Assembly: GCA_023264435.1 (NCBI GenBank)
Contig: JAHFMK010000020.1
Coordinates: 1-7,515, forward strand
Direction of reading: 5' to 3'
Source: Candidatus Kaiserbacteria bacterium
Lineage (GTDB): Bacteria > Patescibacteriota > Minisyncoccia > Phycocordibacterales > UBA918
Length of the DNA: 7,515 nt
Made by a program: the position numbers and the translations under genes. The notes beneath the pieces were generated by a model. The model was not told the origin of the DNA. It saw only the letters and a program-made list of their open reading frames with translations, and did not search any database. The first letter of the stretch is position 1. The number at the start of each line of letters is the position of its first letter. This document shows, piece after piece, positions 1 through 5,466 of the stretch.

Positions 1-291
1 CAAACGGCAGAAAAGGTAATGGCAAATCGAGATGTAAAAGGAGTGCGAATTATCGCATCAGGACGTCTCGGTGGAGCAGAAATGGCTCGTAAAGAAGAGA
101 CAAAACGAGGTCGTATTCCCCTTCAAACACTTCGTGCAGACATTGATTTTGCTCGTGAAAAGGCAATTCTCCCATACGGAACAATCGGTATTAAAGTATG
201 GATTTATCGAGGCGACATTTTTACTGACCGAAAAGCAGTGAAGGCAGAGGAGCCAGCACGAGGTACACACACCAACCATAATCGCGCATAA
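1..291 (+). CDS. rpsC: 30S ribosomal protein S3, C-terminal part (5' end outside window)
   Basis: S3 sits on the head of the 30S subunit near the mRNA entry channel. Only its last 96 residues are visible; the frame is open from base 1, so the ATG at 19 is internal (residue 7 of the visible part) and not the true start. The S3 C-terminal domain is clear: GRLGGAEMAR at visible residues 21-30, GRIPLQTLRADIDFA at 37-51 and YGTIGIKVWIYRGDI at 59-73. A hydrophilic tail of about 20 residues (ending THTNHNRA) follows, which is normal for this variable end. The N-terminal KH domain lies outside the window. It is followed after 11 nt by rplP, the usual S10-operon neighbour. Arg codons are CGA 6, CGT 5 and CGC 1. 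Confidence 0.97.
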   Translation, partial: QTAEKVMANRDVKGVRIIASGRLGGAEMARKEETKRGRIPLQTLRADIDFAREKAILPYGTIGIKVWIYRGDIFTDRKAVKAEEPARGTHTNHNRA

Positions 292-302
292 TATTTAGGC
301 TT

Positions 303-737
303 ATGTTATTCCCAAAAAAAGTAAAACATCGAAAGTGGCAAACAGACCGTGTGCATCCTGACAAGCTCAATTTACCTGATACACGAGGTACAACTGTTGC
401 ATTTGGTGCATTTGGATTGAAAGCAACAACACCATCACGTGTGAAGTCAAATCAAATTGAAGCAGCACGTCGGGTGATTTCTCGAACACTCGGTAAGACT
501 GGAAAAATCTGGATTCGTATCTTTCCTGATAAACCAGTGACCAAAAAGGCAGCTGAGGTGCCGATGGGTAAAGGTAAGGGAGACCCAGACCATTTTGTTT
601 TTGAAGTTCGTCCTGGTCGTGTGCTCTTTGAGATTGACGGTGTTCCAGAAGTGCTTGCACGTGAAGCTCTCCGAAAAGCAACTGCAAAACTTCCATTAAA
701 AGCTAAATTTGTGACTCGTGAAGAGACACGTGTGTAA
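303..737 (+). CDS. rplP: 50S ribosomal protein L16
   Basis: L16 binds 23S rRNA near the A site and the peptidyl-transferase region. The product is 144 residues, slightly longer than the 136 of E. coli. Family hallmarks are seen along the whole length: MLFPKKVKHRK at the start (family MLQPKRTKFRK), FGAFGLK at 34-40, QIEAARR at 51-57, KIWIRIFPDKP at 68-78, MGKGKG at 88-93, PGRVLFEIDG at 104-113 and the final ALRKATAKLPLK helix at 122-133. The N-terminal match fixes the ATG at 303. The 11-nt spacer after rpsC has no Shine-Dalgarno sequence beyond an isolated AGG. The gene lies in the conserved rpsC-rplP-rpmC-rpsQ order and is certainly co-transcribed with its neighbours. Nothing suggests truncation or frameshift. 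Confidence 0.98.
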   Translation: MLFPKKVKHRKWQTDRVHPDKLNLPDTRGTTVAFGAFGLKATTPSRVKSNQIEAARRVISRTLGKTGKIWIRIFPDKPVTKKAAEVPMGKGKGDPDHFVFEVRPGRVLFEIDGVPEVLAREALRKATAKLPLKAKFVTREETRV

Positions 738-746
738 TATTTTTGT

Positions 747-938
747 ATGACTGAAATTCTTAAAATGACTGATGCAGAATTGGCGACATTCGTCACCGAA
801 AAGCGAAATGAGTTACAAAAAATGCGATTTGGAACTGCAGGAAGCGGTATGCGAAATACACGTTCAATTCGCACGACACGACGAGAAATTGCACGAGCAC
901 TCACTGAGCTTACAAAGCGTACAAAGGTCGGAGCATAA
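747..938 (+). CDS. rpmC: 50S ribosomal protein L29
   Basis: L29 is a small helical-hairpin protein on the solvent side of the 50S subunit near the polypeptide exit tunnel, where ribosome-associated factors dock. The product is 63 residues, the usual family length. It shows the two-helix pattern: a first helix (about residues 7-27, with ELATFVTEKRNELQKMRF) and the family signature NTRSIRTTRREIAR at 37-50 in the second. It starts 9 nt after the rplP stop at an ATG preceded by the T-rich spacer TATTTTTGT, with no SD. Position between rplP and rpsQ is canonical, so the call does not rest on similarity alone. Confidence 0.97.
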   Translation: MTEILKMTDAELATFVTEKRNELQKMRFGTAGSGMRNTRSIRTTRREIARALTELTKRTKVGA

Positions 939-963
939 TACATAACATTATAATATTTAATAT

Positions 964-1227
964 ATGGCAACAGAAAAAACCACAATTGAAACAACCACAC
1001 AAGGACGTGTCCTTAGTGGTACCGTCGTTTCTACCAAGATGCAAGACACCATTACGGTCGCCGTGGAGCGTTATGTTATGCATCCGAAGTATAAGAAATA
1101 CCAACGTCGAACCAAGAAGTTTTTGGTACATGATGCAGGTAATACGGCGAAGGAAGGGCAGAAGGTCGATATTCGTGAGACACGACCACGTTCAAAGCGA
1201 AAACACTTTGAGCTCGTAAAAGGTTAA
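964..1227 (+). CDS. rpsQ: 30S ribosomal protein S17
   Basis: S17 is a primary 16S rRNA-binding protein with an OB fold in the 30S body. The product is 87 residues (E. coli 84). The family core is easy to see: GTVVSTKMQDTITV at 19-32, PKYKKYQRR at 41-49, KFLVHDAGN at 52-60 and the C-terminal IRETRPRSKRKHFELV at 70-85. The first 12 residues are a Thr-rich leader (MATEKTTIETTT). The ATG at 964 follows a 25-nt, almost pure AT spacer that contains a TATAAT, but no matching -35 element, so no internal promoter is claimed. Overlapping reading frames in the same interval lack these motifs. Confidence 0.98.
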   Translation: MATEKTTIETTTQGRVLSGTVVSTKMQDTITVAVERYVMHPKYKKYQRRTKKFLVHDAGNTAKEGQKVDIRETRPRSKRKHFELVKG

Positions 1228-1246
1228 TCGCGCTAAGAAATTTTGT

Positions 1247-1618
1247 ATGATTCAACCACAAACAATAGTAAAAATTACAGACAACTCCGGCGGAAAAATC
1301 GGACGTGTGTTTAAAGTGCTCGGTGGCTCAAAGAAACGATACGCAGAGCTTGGTGAGATGGTCGTCCTTGCGGTACAAACCGCAGAACCACGAAAGCCAG
1401 TAAAGAAAAAAGATGTAGTGTATGGAGTTGTTGTACGACAACGAAAGCCATTTCGCCGAAAAGATGGTTCATATGTAAGCTTTGATGATAATGCAGTGGT
1501 GCTTGTTGATAAGGAAAAGAAAGAACCGAAGGCAAACCGAGTATTTGGTCCAATTCCACGAGAGCTTGCAGAAGCAGGATACCAAAAAATCGTGTCACTT
1601 GCGCCAGAAGTCGTTTAA
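1247..1618 (+). CDS. rplN: 50S ribosomal protein L14
   Basis: L14 is a beta-barrel protein at the subunit interface; it contacts 16S rRNA in bridge formation and, in many bacteria, is the docking site of the silencing factor RsfS. The product is exactly 123 residues, the standard length. Motifs: MIQPQT at the N-terminus, DNSGGK at 12-17, the signature block from VVVRQRKPFRRKDGS (61-75) to FDDNAVVL (79-86), RVFGPIPREL at 98-107 and KIVSLAPEV at 114-122. The N-terminal match fixes the ATG at 1247, 19 nt after rpsQ. In the E. coli scheme rplN opens the spc operon with its own promoter. Here the 19-nt spacer shows no promoter, so it appears to continue the upstream message. Confidence 0.98.
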   Translation: MIQPQTIVKITDNSGGKIGRVFKVLGGSKKRYAELGEMVVLAVQTAEPRKPVKKKDVVYGVVVRQRKPFRRKDGSYVSFDDNAVVLVDKEKKEPKANRVFGPIPRELAEAGYQKIVSLAPEVV

Positions 1619-1640
1619 CAATATTTCTAATATCATTTAT

Positions 1641-1958
1641 ATGAAACTAAAAAAAGGAGATAACGTTATCATCACGGCAGGCAAGGATAAGGGAAAGGAG
1701 GGAAAAATTGTTCGAAGTTTTCCAAAGAAAAATGAAGTCTTGGTAGAGGGTGTGCATGTTGTACAGAAGCACAAGAAAGCTGTACGTCGTGGTTCACAGG
1801 GGCAGATTGTTGCAAAGCCAATGCCAATCAATGCCTCGAAGGTTGCACTTAAAGATACAAAGACGGGGAAGCCAGTGCGCGTAGGGTATACCTTTGAAGG
1901 TGAGGGGGCGAAGGCAAAGAAGGTTCGTATTATACGATCAACGGGAGCAAAAATTTAA
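1641..1958 (+). CDS. rplX: 50S ribosomal protein L24
   Basis: L24 is an assembly-initiating 23S rRNA-binding protein located near the exit tunnel. The product is 105 residues (E. coli 104). A KOW/SH3-like fold is visible at the N-terminus: KKGDNVIITAGKDKGKEGKI at 4-23, then VLVEGVHVVQKHKK at 33-46, MPINASKVAL at 61-70 (family PIHxSNVxL) and GKPVRVGY at 76-83. The reading frame is open far upstream, to 1482 inside rplN, but the KOW domain begins right at the ATG at 1641, which also has the AT-rich, SD-less context and the -1 T seen at neighbouring starts. A longer product overlapping rplN is therefore rejected. Spacer after rplN is 22 nt. Confidence 0.97.
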   Translation: MKLKKGDNVIITAGKDKGKEGKIVRSFPKKNEVLVEGVHVVQKHKKAVRRGSQGQIVAKPMPINASKVALKDTKTGKPVRVGYTFEGEGAKAKKVRIIRSTGAKI

Positions 1959-1978
1959 TCATTTTATTATTACGTGGT

Positions 1979-2524
1979 ATGAAAACAATGAAAGAGACAG
2001 TTGGAGCAACTTTTGCATCACTGAAAGATTCGCAAGGGTACACCAATGTGATGCAAACACCTCGTATCATGAAGGTGGTTGTTTCTGTGGGTACGGGTAA
2101 GATTCAAGATAAGCAAAGAATTGCACTTATTATTGATCGCCTTGCACACATCACTGGACAGAAGCCATCTGCACGACCTGCAAAGAAATCAATCGCTTCA
2201 TTCAAGCTTCGTGAAGGTGATATTGTGGGTTATCAAGTGACACTTCGTGGTGCACGCATGAGTGATTTTCTTTACAAACTCGTTCATGTAACACTCCCTC
2301 AGACGCGAGACTTCCGTGGTCTAAAGACGAGTGCATTTGATGAAATGGGAAATTATACTATTGGTATCAAAGAACATACTATTTTCCCTGAAACCGCAGA
2401 TGAAGATATACGAGATGTATTTGGACTTGCAATCACTATTGTAACCAATGCAAAGACGAAAAAAGAATCAGAGGCACTTCTTCGACATATTGGATTTCCA
2501 CTCCAAGTTGAAAAAACAAAGTAA
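1979..2524 (+). CDS. rplE: 50S ribosomal protein L5
   Basis: L5 binds 5S rRNA and forms part of the central protuberance, contacting P-site tRNA. The product is 181 residues (E. coli 179). Motifs in order: GYTNVMQTPRIMKVVVSVG at 20-38 (family NxMxxPxxxKIVxNxGVG), ITGQKPSARPAKKSIASF at 58-75, GYQVTLRG at 84-91, LPQTRDFRGL at 106-115 and NYTIGIKEHTIFPE at 125-138. The first ATG (1979) is chosen; a second in-frame ATG at residue 4 (1988) is an equally possible start. This is the last gene of the first transcription unit: an intrinsic terminator begins 17 nt after the stop codon, which is unusual because L5 is normally followed closely by rpsN. Confidence 0.98.
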   Translation: MKTMKETVGATFASLKDSQGYTNVMQTPRIMKVVVSVGTGKIQDKQRIALIIDRLAHITGQKPSARPAKKSIASFKLREGDIVGYQVTLRGARMSDFLYKLVHVTLPQTRDFRGLKTSAFDEMGNYTIGIKEHTIFPETADEDIRDVFGLAITIVTNAKTKKESEALLRHIGFPLQVEKTK

Positions 2525-2540
2525 TGTGTTATATATCAAC

Positions 2541-2579
2541 AATAAAACCCCGTGTCGCTTCGCGACACGGGGTTTTATT
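2541..2579 (+). terminator. Strong intrinsic terminator after rplE
   Basis: A perfect inverted repeat pairs 2541-2558 with 2562-2579 around a 3-nt loop (TTC). The core is CCCCGTGTCGC/GCGACACGGGG, flanked by AATAAAA on the left and TTTTATT on the right. The GC-rich stem plus U-rich 3' side is the classical Rho-independent form. The A-rich left flank means it could also act on the opposite strand. It closes the rpsC...rplE message. Its 3' edge overlaps the -35 element of the next promoter. Confidence 0.93.
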
Positions 2580-2606
2580 GACTTACGTCAGCGTGTTTGG
2601 TATAGT
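2578..2606 (+). promoter_or_regulatory. Sigma70-type promoter for the rpsN-rplO unit
   Basis: The -35 box TTGACT (2578-2583; 5 of 6 consensus bases) is separated by exactly 17 nt from the -10 box TATAGT (2601-2606; 5 of 6), which is preceded by a TGG extended -10 triplet (2598-2600). Transcription would start near 2612-2614 and give a 5' leader of roughly 190 nt before rpsN. The match is far better than anything else seen in the intergenic regions, and its place directly behind a terminator makes sense. The sequence TGACTTACGTCA (2579-2590), an interrupted palindrome, overlaps the -35 box and could be an operator; that is speculation. Confidence 0.85.
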
Positions 2607-2805
2607 CTCTCACGTAGCGACATTTCGCCTACTCTTGTGTTCATATCCTTTGGATAATTGTGAAGACGTAAACGCGCCGATCAAACCATGAGCACCGCTC
2701 TGGTGACGGAAAGCGAGTTTTGAGTAGTGCGTAAGGAGGGAACAGTCATTGATTCACAGTGATACAGCCCTCACGTTATTACATATATCAATTAATTATA
2801 TTGAC
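2607..2805 (+). promoter_or_regulatory. Structured 5' leader of rpsN (candidate cis-regulatory RNA)
   Basis: This stretch between the promoter and rpsN has no convincing separate gene. By eye the RNA folds into a closed unit. Stem P1 pairs CGCCTACTC (2626-2634) with GAGTAG-T-GCG (2722-2731), 9 bp with one bulged base. Inside it, P2 pairs TTCA+TATCC (2640-2648) with GGATA (2652-2656) and TGAA (2661-2664). P3 pairs ACCA+GAGC (2685-2693, bulged T) with GCTC+TGGT (2697-2704). A purine-rich GACGGAAAGCGAG strand (2705-2717) follows P3. Directly 3' of P1 is an SD-like AAGGAGGG (2733-2740), then a small hairpin TCATTG/CAGTGA (2746-2762) and an AT-rich run to the GTG. I do not recognise a known riboswitch, T-box or named ribosomal leader. 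A ribosomal-protein-binding autoregulatory leader (for example for S8, product of the second gene) is a reasonable guess. Confidence 0.55.
2733..2740 (+). promoter_or_regulatory. Shine-Dalgarno-like AAGGAGGG
   Basis: AAGGAGGG is a full complement of the usual 16S 3' end (CCUCCUU). It is the only such site close upstream of a gene in this window. The nearest start candidate at ribosomal spacing is TTG at 2749 (9 nt after AGGAGG), in frame with rpsN and open throughout; the canonical S14 start, GTG 2806, lies 65 nt downstream. It might drive an N-terminally extended S14, serve as a regulatory ribosome loading site, or be part of the leader fold. Confidence 0.45.
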
Positions 2806-2991
2806 GTGGCAAGAAAATCAATACTATTGCGTGCACTTCGAGTGCCAAAATTCAAAAGCCGTGTGGTACGCCGATGCTTCAGATGTGGAAGGAAGCGTGG
2901 CTACATGCGTGATTTTGACATGTGTCGTATTTGCTTCCGTGAAGCAGCACATGAAGGACATATACCAGGAATAAAGAAATCATCATGGTAA
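2806..2991 (+). CDS. rpsN: 30S ribosomal protein S14, type Z (zinc-binding)
   Basis: S14 assembles late into the 30S head next to S3 and S10. From GTG 2806 the product is 61 residues, exactly the length of the short zinc-ribbon (type Z) form, beginning (M)ARKSILLRALRVPKFKSR as the family does. The four zinc ligands are intact: C24xxC27 and C40xxC43, with GRKRGYMRDFDM between; the end REAAHEGHIPGIKKSSW is canonical. The frame stays open upstream to TTG 2749, which has a good SD and would add 19 residues with no family counterpart; I prefer GTG, whose AT-rich, SD-less approach resembles other starts here. The gene overlaps rpsH by 7 nt (ATGGTAA), suggesting coupled translation. It is the first gene behind its own promoter and structured leader. 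Confidence 0.95.
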   Translation: MARKSILLRALRVPKFKSRVVRRCFRCGRKRGYMRDFDMCRICFREAAHEGHIPGIKKSSW

Positions 2992-3380
2992 ACGACCCCG
3001 TAGGAGACTTCATCATCCAGCTTAAAAATGCTGGTATGGTTCGAAAAACATCAGTACAAATTCCATATTCAAAATTGAAGCATGCAATCGCTGACACGCT
3101 GGTTGCGTCTGAATTCATAGTGAGTGCCACAAAGCACGGAAAAAAAGTAAAGAAAACCCTTGAAGTAGTGCTCAAATATGATGCACAAGGAAATCATTTC
3201 ATTCAGGGCGTGAAGCGTGTTTCAAAACCCGGTCGACGTTTATACGTAGGAGTAGCAGACATTTTCCCCGTCAAATTTGGTCGTGGAAAGCGTATTCTCT
3301 CAACACCACTCGGTATTTTGACCGGTGAGCAGGCACGTGAAAAAAATGTCGGCGGTGAGGAGCTATTCATCATTTGGTAA
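2985..3380 (+). CDS. rpsH: 30S ribosomal protein S8
   Basis: S8 is a primary binder of the 16S rRNA central domain (helix 21); in E. coli it also represses spc-operon translation by binding its own mRNA. The product is 131 residues (E. coli 130). Motifs: NDPVGDFI at 3-10 (family DPIADMLT), N15-A16, PYSKLK at 27-32, RVSKPGRRLY at 78-87, ILSTPLGILTGEQAR at 104-118 (family xSTSxGxMTDxxAR) and VGGEELFIIW at 122-131. The ATG lies inside the end of rpsN, so no independent ribosome binding site is visible. Being second in a transcription unit that has a structured leader makes it a natural candidate for feedback control, but no S8-binding motif was identified with certainty. Confidence 0.97.
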   Translation: MVNDPVGDFIIQLKNAGMVRKTSVQIPYSKLKHAIADTLVASEFIVSATKHGKKVKKTLEVVLKYDAQGNHFIQGVKRVSKPGRRLYVGVADIFPVKFGRGKRILSTPLGILTGEQAREKNVGGEELFIIW

Positions 3381-3390
3381 TTTATAACAT

Positions 3391-3927
3391 ATGAGTCGAT
3401 TAGGAAAACAACCAGTACAAATACCCGCACATGTTGAGGTGGTTTGTGCTGATGGCATAATAAAGGTGACGGGACCAAAAGGTGAGCTCACACGCACACT
3501 TTCTGATGAAATTATTGTCGCTATTACAGATGGTGTTGCGACCGTTTCAATGGCAAAGGATACAAAGACGGCACGAGCTTTGTGGGGAACATATGCAGCA
3601 CATCTTCGCAACATGATTGAAGGTGTAACCAATGGTTTTAAGAAAATACTTGAAATTGAAGGAGTGGGATACAAGGCAGATGCTCAAGGAACAAAAATCA
3701 AACTCATGGTTGGATTTTCACATCCTGTTGAGCTTCTTGCTCCGAAGGGAGTTGAGGTCACCAACGAAAAGAATGTGATTACAATTTCTGGTACAGACAA
3801 AGAGGCTGTCGGTCAATTTGCAGCAGACATTCGTGGTGTGAAGAAACCTGAACCGTATAAAGGAAAGGGTATTCGCTATCGTGGTGAATATATTATTCGC
3901 AAGCAAGGTAAGAAGGGTGTTTCGTAG
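3391..3927 (+). CDS. rplF: 50S ribosomal protein L6
   Basis: L6 lies near the sarcin-ricin loop and factor-binding region of the 50S subunit and consists of two similar domains. The product is 178 residues (E. coli 177). Seen: MSRLGKQPVQIP at 1-12, VTGPKGEL at 26-33, ARALWGTYAAHLRNMIEGV at 61-79, NGFKKILEIEGVGYKA at 81-96, VGFSHPVELLAP at 107-118 and the RNA-binding signature PEPYKGKGIRYRGE at 153-166. The start is fixed by the conserved N-terminus. It lies 10 nt after rpsH with the spacer TTTATAACAT, which has no SD. Both domains are intact. Confidence 0.98.
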   Translation: MSRLGKQPVQIPAHVEVVCADGIIKVTGPKGELTRTLSDEIIVAITDGVATVSMAKDTKTARALWGTYAAHLRNMIEGVTNGFKKILEIEGVGYKADAQGTKIKLMVGFSHPVELLAPKGVEVTNEKNVITISGTDKEAVGQFAADIRGVKKPEPYKGKGIRYRGEYIIRKQGKKGVS

Positions 3928-3951
3928 TCGAACGCCGCTAGCATATATACT

Positions 3952-4302
3952 ATGAGTAATACATTACAGAAAGTAGCAAAACGAGTAAGACGCCACGCCC
4001 GCATTCGTGCAAAGGTAAACGGCACCGCAGAATGCCCACGGCTTGCGGTATTTCGAAGCAATCGATTTATCTATGCCCAGCTTATCAATGATGAAACAGG
4101 TACAACACTTGTTGGTATTGATAGTCGAAAGACGAAAGCAAAGACAGGCGTTGCGTCTGCAAATGAAATTGGAAAAATGATTGCAGAGAGTGCAAAACAA
4201 AAGGGTATCACCAAGGTCGTATTTGACCGAGGAGGATTTCAGTATCAGGGCGCTGTAGTAGCACTTGCAGAAGGTGCTCGCGAAGGCGGATTGGTATTTT
4301 AG
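3952..4302 (+). CDS. rplR: 50S ribosomal protein L18
   Basis: L18 binds 5S rRNA together with L5 and helps to anchor it in the central protuberance. The product is 116 residues (E. coli 117). It has the basic N-terminal tail (QKVAKRVRRHARIRAKVNG, 6-24), PRLAVFRSNRFIYAQLIND at 29-47, GITKVVFDRGGFQYQG at 85-100 and the hallmark C-terminus ALAEGAREGGLVF at 104-116. The start at 3952 follows a 24-nt spacer ending CATATATACT with no SD; a 'tat' run before ATG recurs in this operon. Confidence 0.98.
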   Translation: MSNTLQKVAKRVRRHARIRAKVNGTAECPRLAVFRSNRFIYAQLINDETGTTLVGIDSRKTKAKTGVASANEIGKMIAESAKQKGITKVVFDRGGFQYQGAVVALAEGAREGGLVF

Positions 4303-4324
4303 TTAGTATAAATAACATTTAATT

Positions 4325-4972
4325 ATGAGTGAAAAAACAGAGCAGGAAGCTATAACTGGAACTGATGTTGTTTCAGAAACGGTAGCAGAAGAAACCGGAG
4401 AAGCCGGTGCTACCACCGATGTACCCGCTACTGTTGCACCACGAACGAGTCAAGCGGGACGTGGGCGACGGGGAGGAGGCGATGCAGATAGTCGTCGTAA
4501 TCCACGACGAGCACGGCGTGGTGGTCGTGAGGAACGAGTACGTTCAGAATTTGAACAAAAGATAATTAGTATTCGTCGCGTGACCCGAGTGATGGCGGGA
4601 GGACGCCGATTCAGCTTCAGTGTTTCCATTGTGATTGGGAATAAGAAGGGGAAAGTAGGCGTAGGTATTGGAAAGGCGAGCGATACACAACTCGCGATTG
4701 AAAAGGCAGTGCGAAGTGCTCGTAAAAATCTTATTGAAGTGCCTATGAACAAACATATGCATATTCCGTACGATGTACAGACAAAGCTTGCTTCTACAGA
4801 GGTAATGATTAAACCAGCGCCAGGACGAGGGCTTGTTGCAGGAAGTTCAGTACGTACCGTATTGGAGCTTGCGGGAGTGAAAGACGTCACGGCAAAGATT
4901 TTCTCACGAAGTAAGAATAAGCTTAATAATGCACGAGCCACAATCGCTGCACTTAAGAAACTTAAGGCGTAA
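4325..4972 (+). CDS. rpsE: 30S ribosomal protein S5 with long acidic/Arg-Gly N-terminal extension
   Basis: S5 lies at the mRNA entry side of the 30S subunit and contributes to decoding accuracy and helicase activity. The product is 215 residues against 167 in E. coli. The S5 double-stranded-RNA-binding domain begins around residue 75 (EFEQKIISIRRVTRV), followed by GGRRFSFSVSIVIGNKKGK at 92-110, VGVGIGKA at 111-118, and then GRGLVAGSSVRTVLELAGVKD and ARATIAALKKLKA toward the end. The first 38 residues hold 9 acidic residues and one Lys; residues 40-73 hold 13 Arg with Gly runs (RGRRGGG, RRARRGGREERVR). The C-terminus stops about 20 residues earlier than E. coli S5. The start at 4325 is the first ATG after rplR and follows a 22-nt AT-rich spacer; an internal start would remove the extension, but no good candidate is seen before the core. 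Confidence 0.96.
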   Translation: MSEKTEQEAITGTDVVSETVAEETGEAGATTDVPATVAPRTSQAGRGRRGGGDADSRRNPRRARRGGREERVRSEFEQKIISIRRVTRVMAGGRRFSFSVSIVIGNKKGKVGVGIGKASDTQLAIEKAVRSARKNLIEVPMNKHMHIPYDVQTKLASTEVMIKPAPGRGLVAGSSVRTVLELAGVKDVTAKIFSRSKNKLNNARATIAALKKLKA

Positions 4973-4997
4973 GTCTGGGTAATCCTATTACAATATT

Positions 4998-5447
4998 ATG
5001 CAATTACATCAACTAAAACCAAATACAACACGAAAAGACGCAAAGCGTATTGGACGTGGAGGAAAACGTGGAAAGACATCTGGTAAAGGAGGTAAGGGAC
5101 AAACCGCACGTGCAGGTGGGCGACCACGACCAGAAATGCGAGATATCATTAAGCGAATTCCAAAACTTCGTGGACATGGTAAAAATCGTGCACGAACCGT
5201 AAACAACGAACGCGTACTTCCTGAGGTAGTAAACCTTAAAGTCCTTGAAGCTGCCTTTGTTGCAGGAGATACCGTTTCACCACAGACACTCATGGCAAAG
5301 GGTATTATTACAACCAAGAAAGGAAAAATGCCAAAGGTAAAAATTCTTGGAACACGTGAATTGACGAAGAAAATTACTCTTTCGGGATCTATTTTCTCAG
5401 AGTCAGTAAAGGCAAAGATTGAAAAGACTGGAGGTTCTGTGCTCTAA
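4998..5447 (+). CDS. rplO: 50S ribosomal protein L15
   Basis: L15 is a late-assembling 50S protein whose extended N-terminal arm threads into 23S rRNA. The product is 149 residues (E. coli 144). The Gly/Lys/Arg-rich arm is typical: KRIGRGGKRGKTSGKGGKGQ at 16-35, then ARAGGRPRPE at 37-46 and IPKLRGHGKNRA at 54-65; the globular part carries VVNLKVLEAAF at 77-87 and VKILGTRELTKKITL at 114-128. It begins 25 nt after rpsE with no room for rpmD (L30), the gene usually placed between them. The spacer ends CTATTACAATATT with no SD. It seems to be the last gene before a large hairpin. Confidence 0.98.
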   Translation: MQLHQLKPNTTRKDAKRIGRGGKRGKTSGKGGKGQTARAGGRPRPEMRDIIKRIPKLRGHGKNRARTVNNERVLPEVVNLKVLEAAFVAGDTVSPQTLMAKGIITTKKGKMPKVKILGTRELTKKITLSGSIFSESVKAKIEKTGGSVL

Positions 5448-5466
5448 ACACATCACTGTTTTCTTT

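Noticed and set aside
949..954. TATAAT just before rpsQ as a possible internal promoter
   Set aside because: No -35-like hexamer at 16-18 nt upstream; the spacer is AT-rich anyway, like others in the operon.
452..1000. 182-codon open frame on the minus strand across rplP, rpmC and the rpsQ start
   Set aside because: It lies antisense to three clear ribosomal genes, has no recognisable motif and no own signals; it is a by-product of their codon use.
1482..1640. Upstream extension of rplX overlapping rplN
   Set aside because: The 53 extra residues are an out-of-frame reading of L14 codons; the L24 KOW domain begins at ATG 1641.
2607..2748. T-box, known riboswitch, SRP RNA, tmRNA or 6S RNA in the rpsN leader
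   Set aside because: I looked for the T-box AGGGTGGNACCGCG core, the SRP loop, a tmRNA-like 3' end and a long 6S-type hairpin and found none.
2759..2974. 71-codon open frame starting at GTG 2759, overlapping rpsN
   Set aside because: It is the rpsN sequence read in another frame; only the rpsN frame keeps the C24/C27/C40/C43 zinc ligands and the S14 ends.
4450..4941. 163-codon open frame on the minus strand inside rpsE
   Set aside because: Entirely antisense to S5; its Arg/Pro-rich composition mirrors the Arg/Gly-rich stretch on the coding strand.
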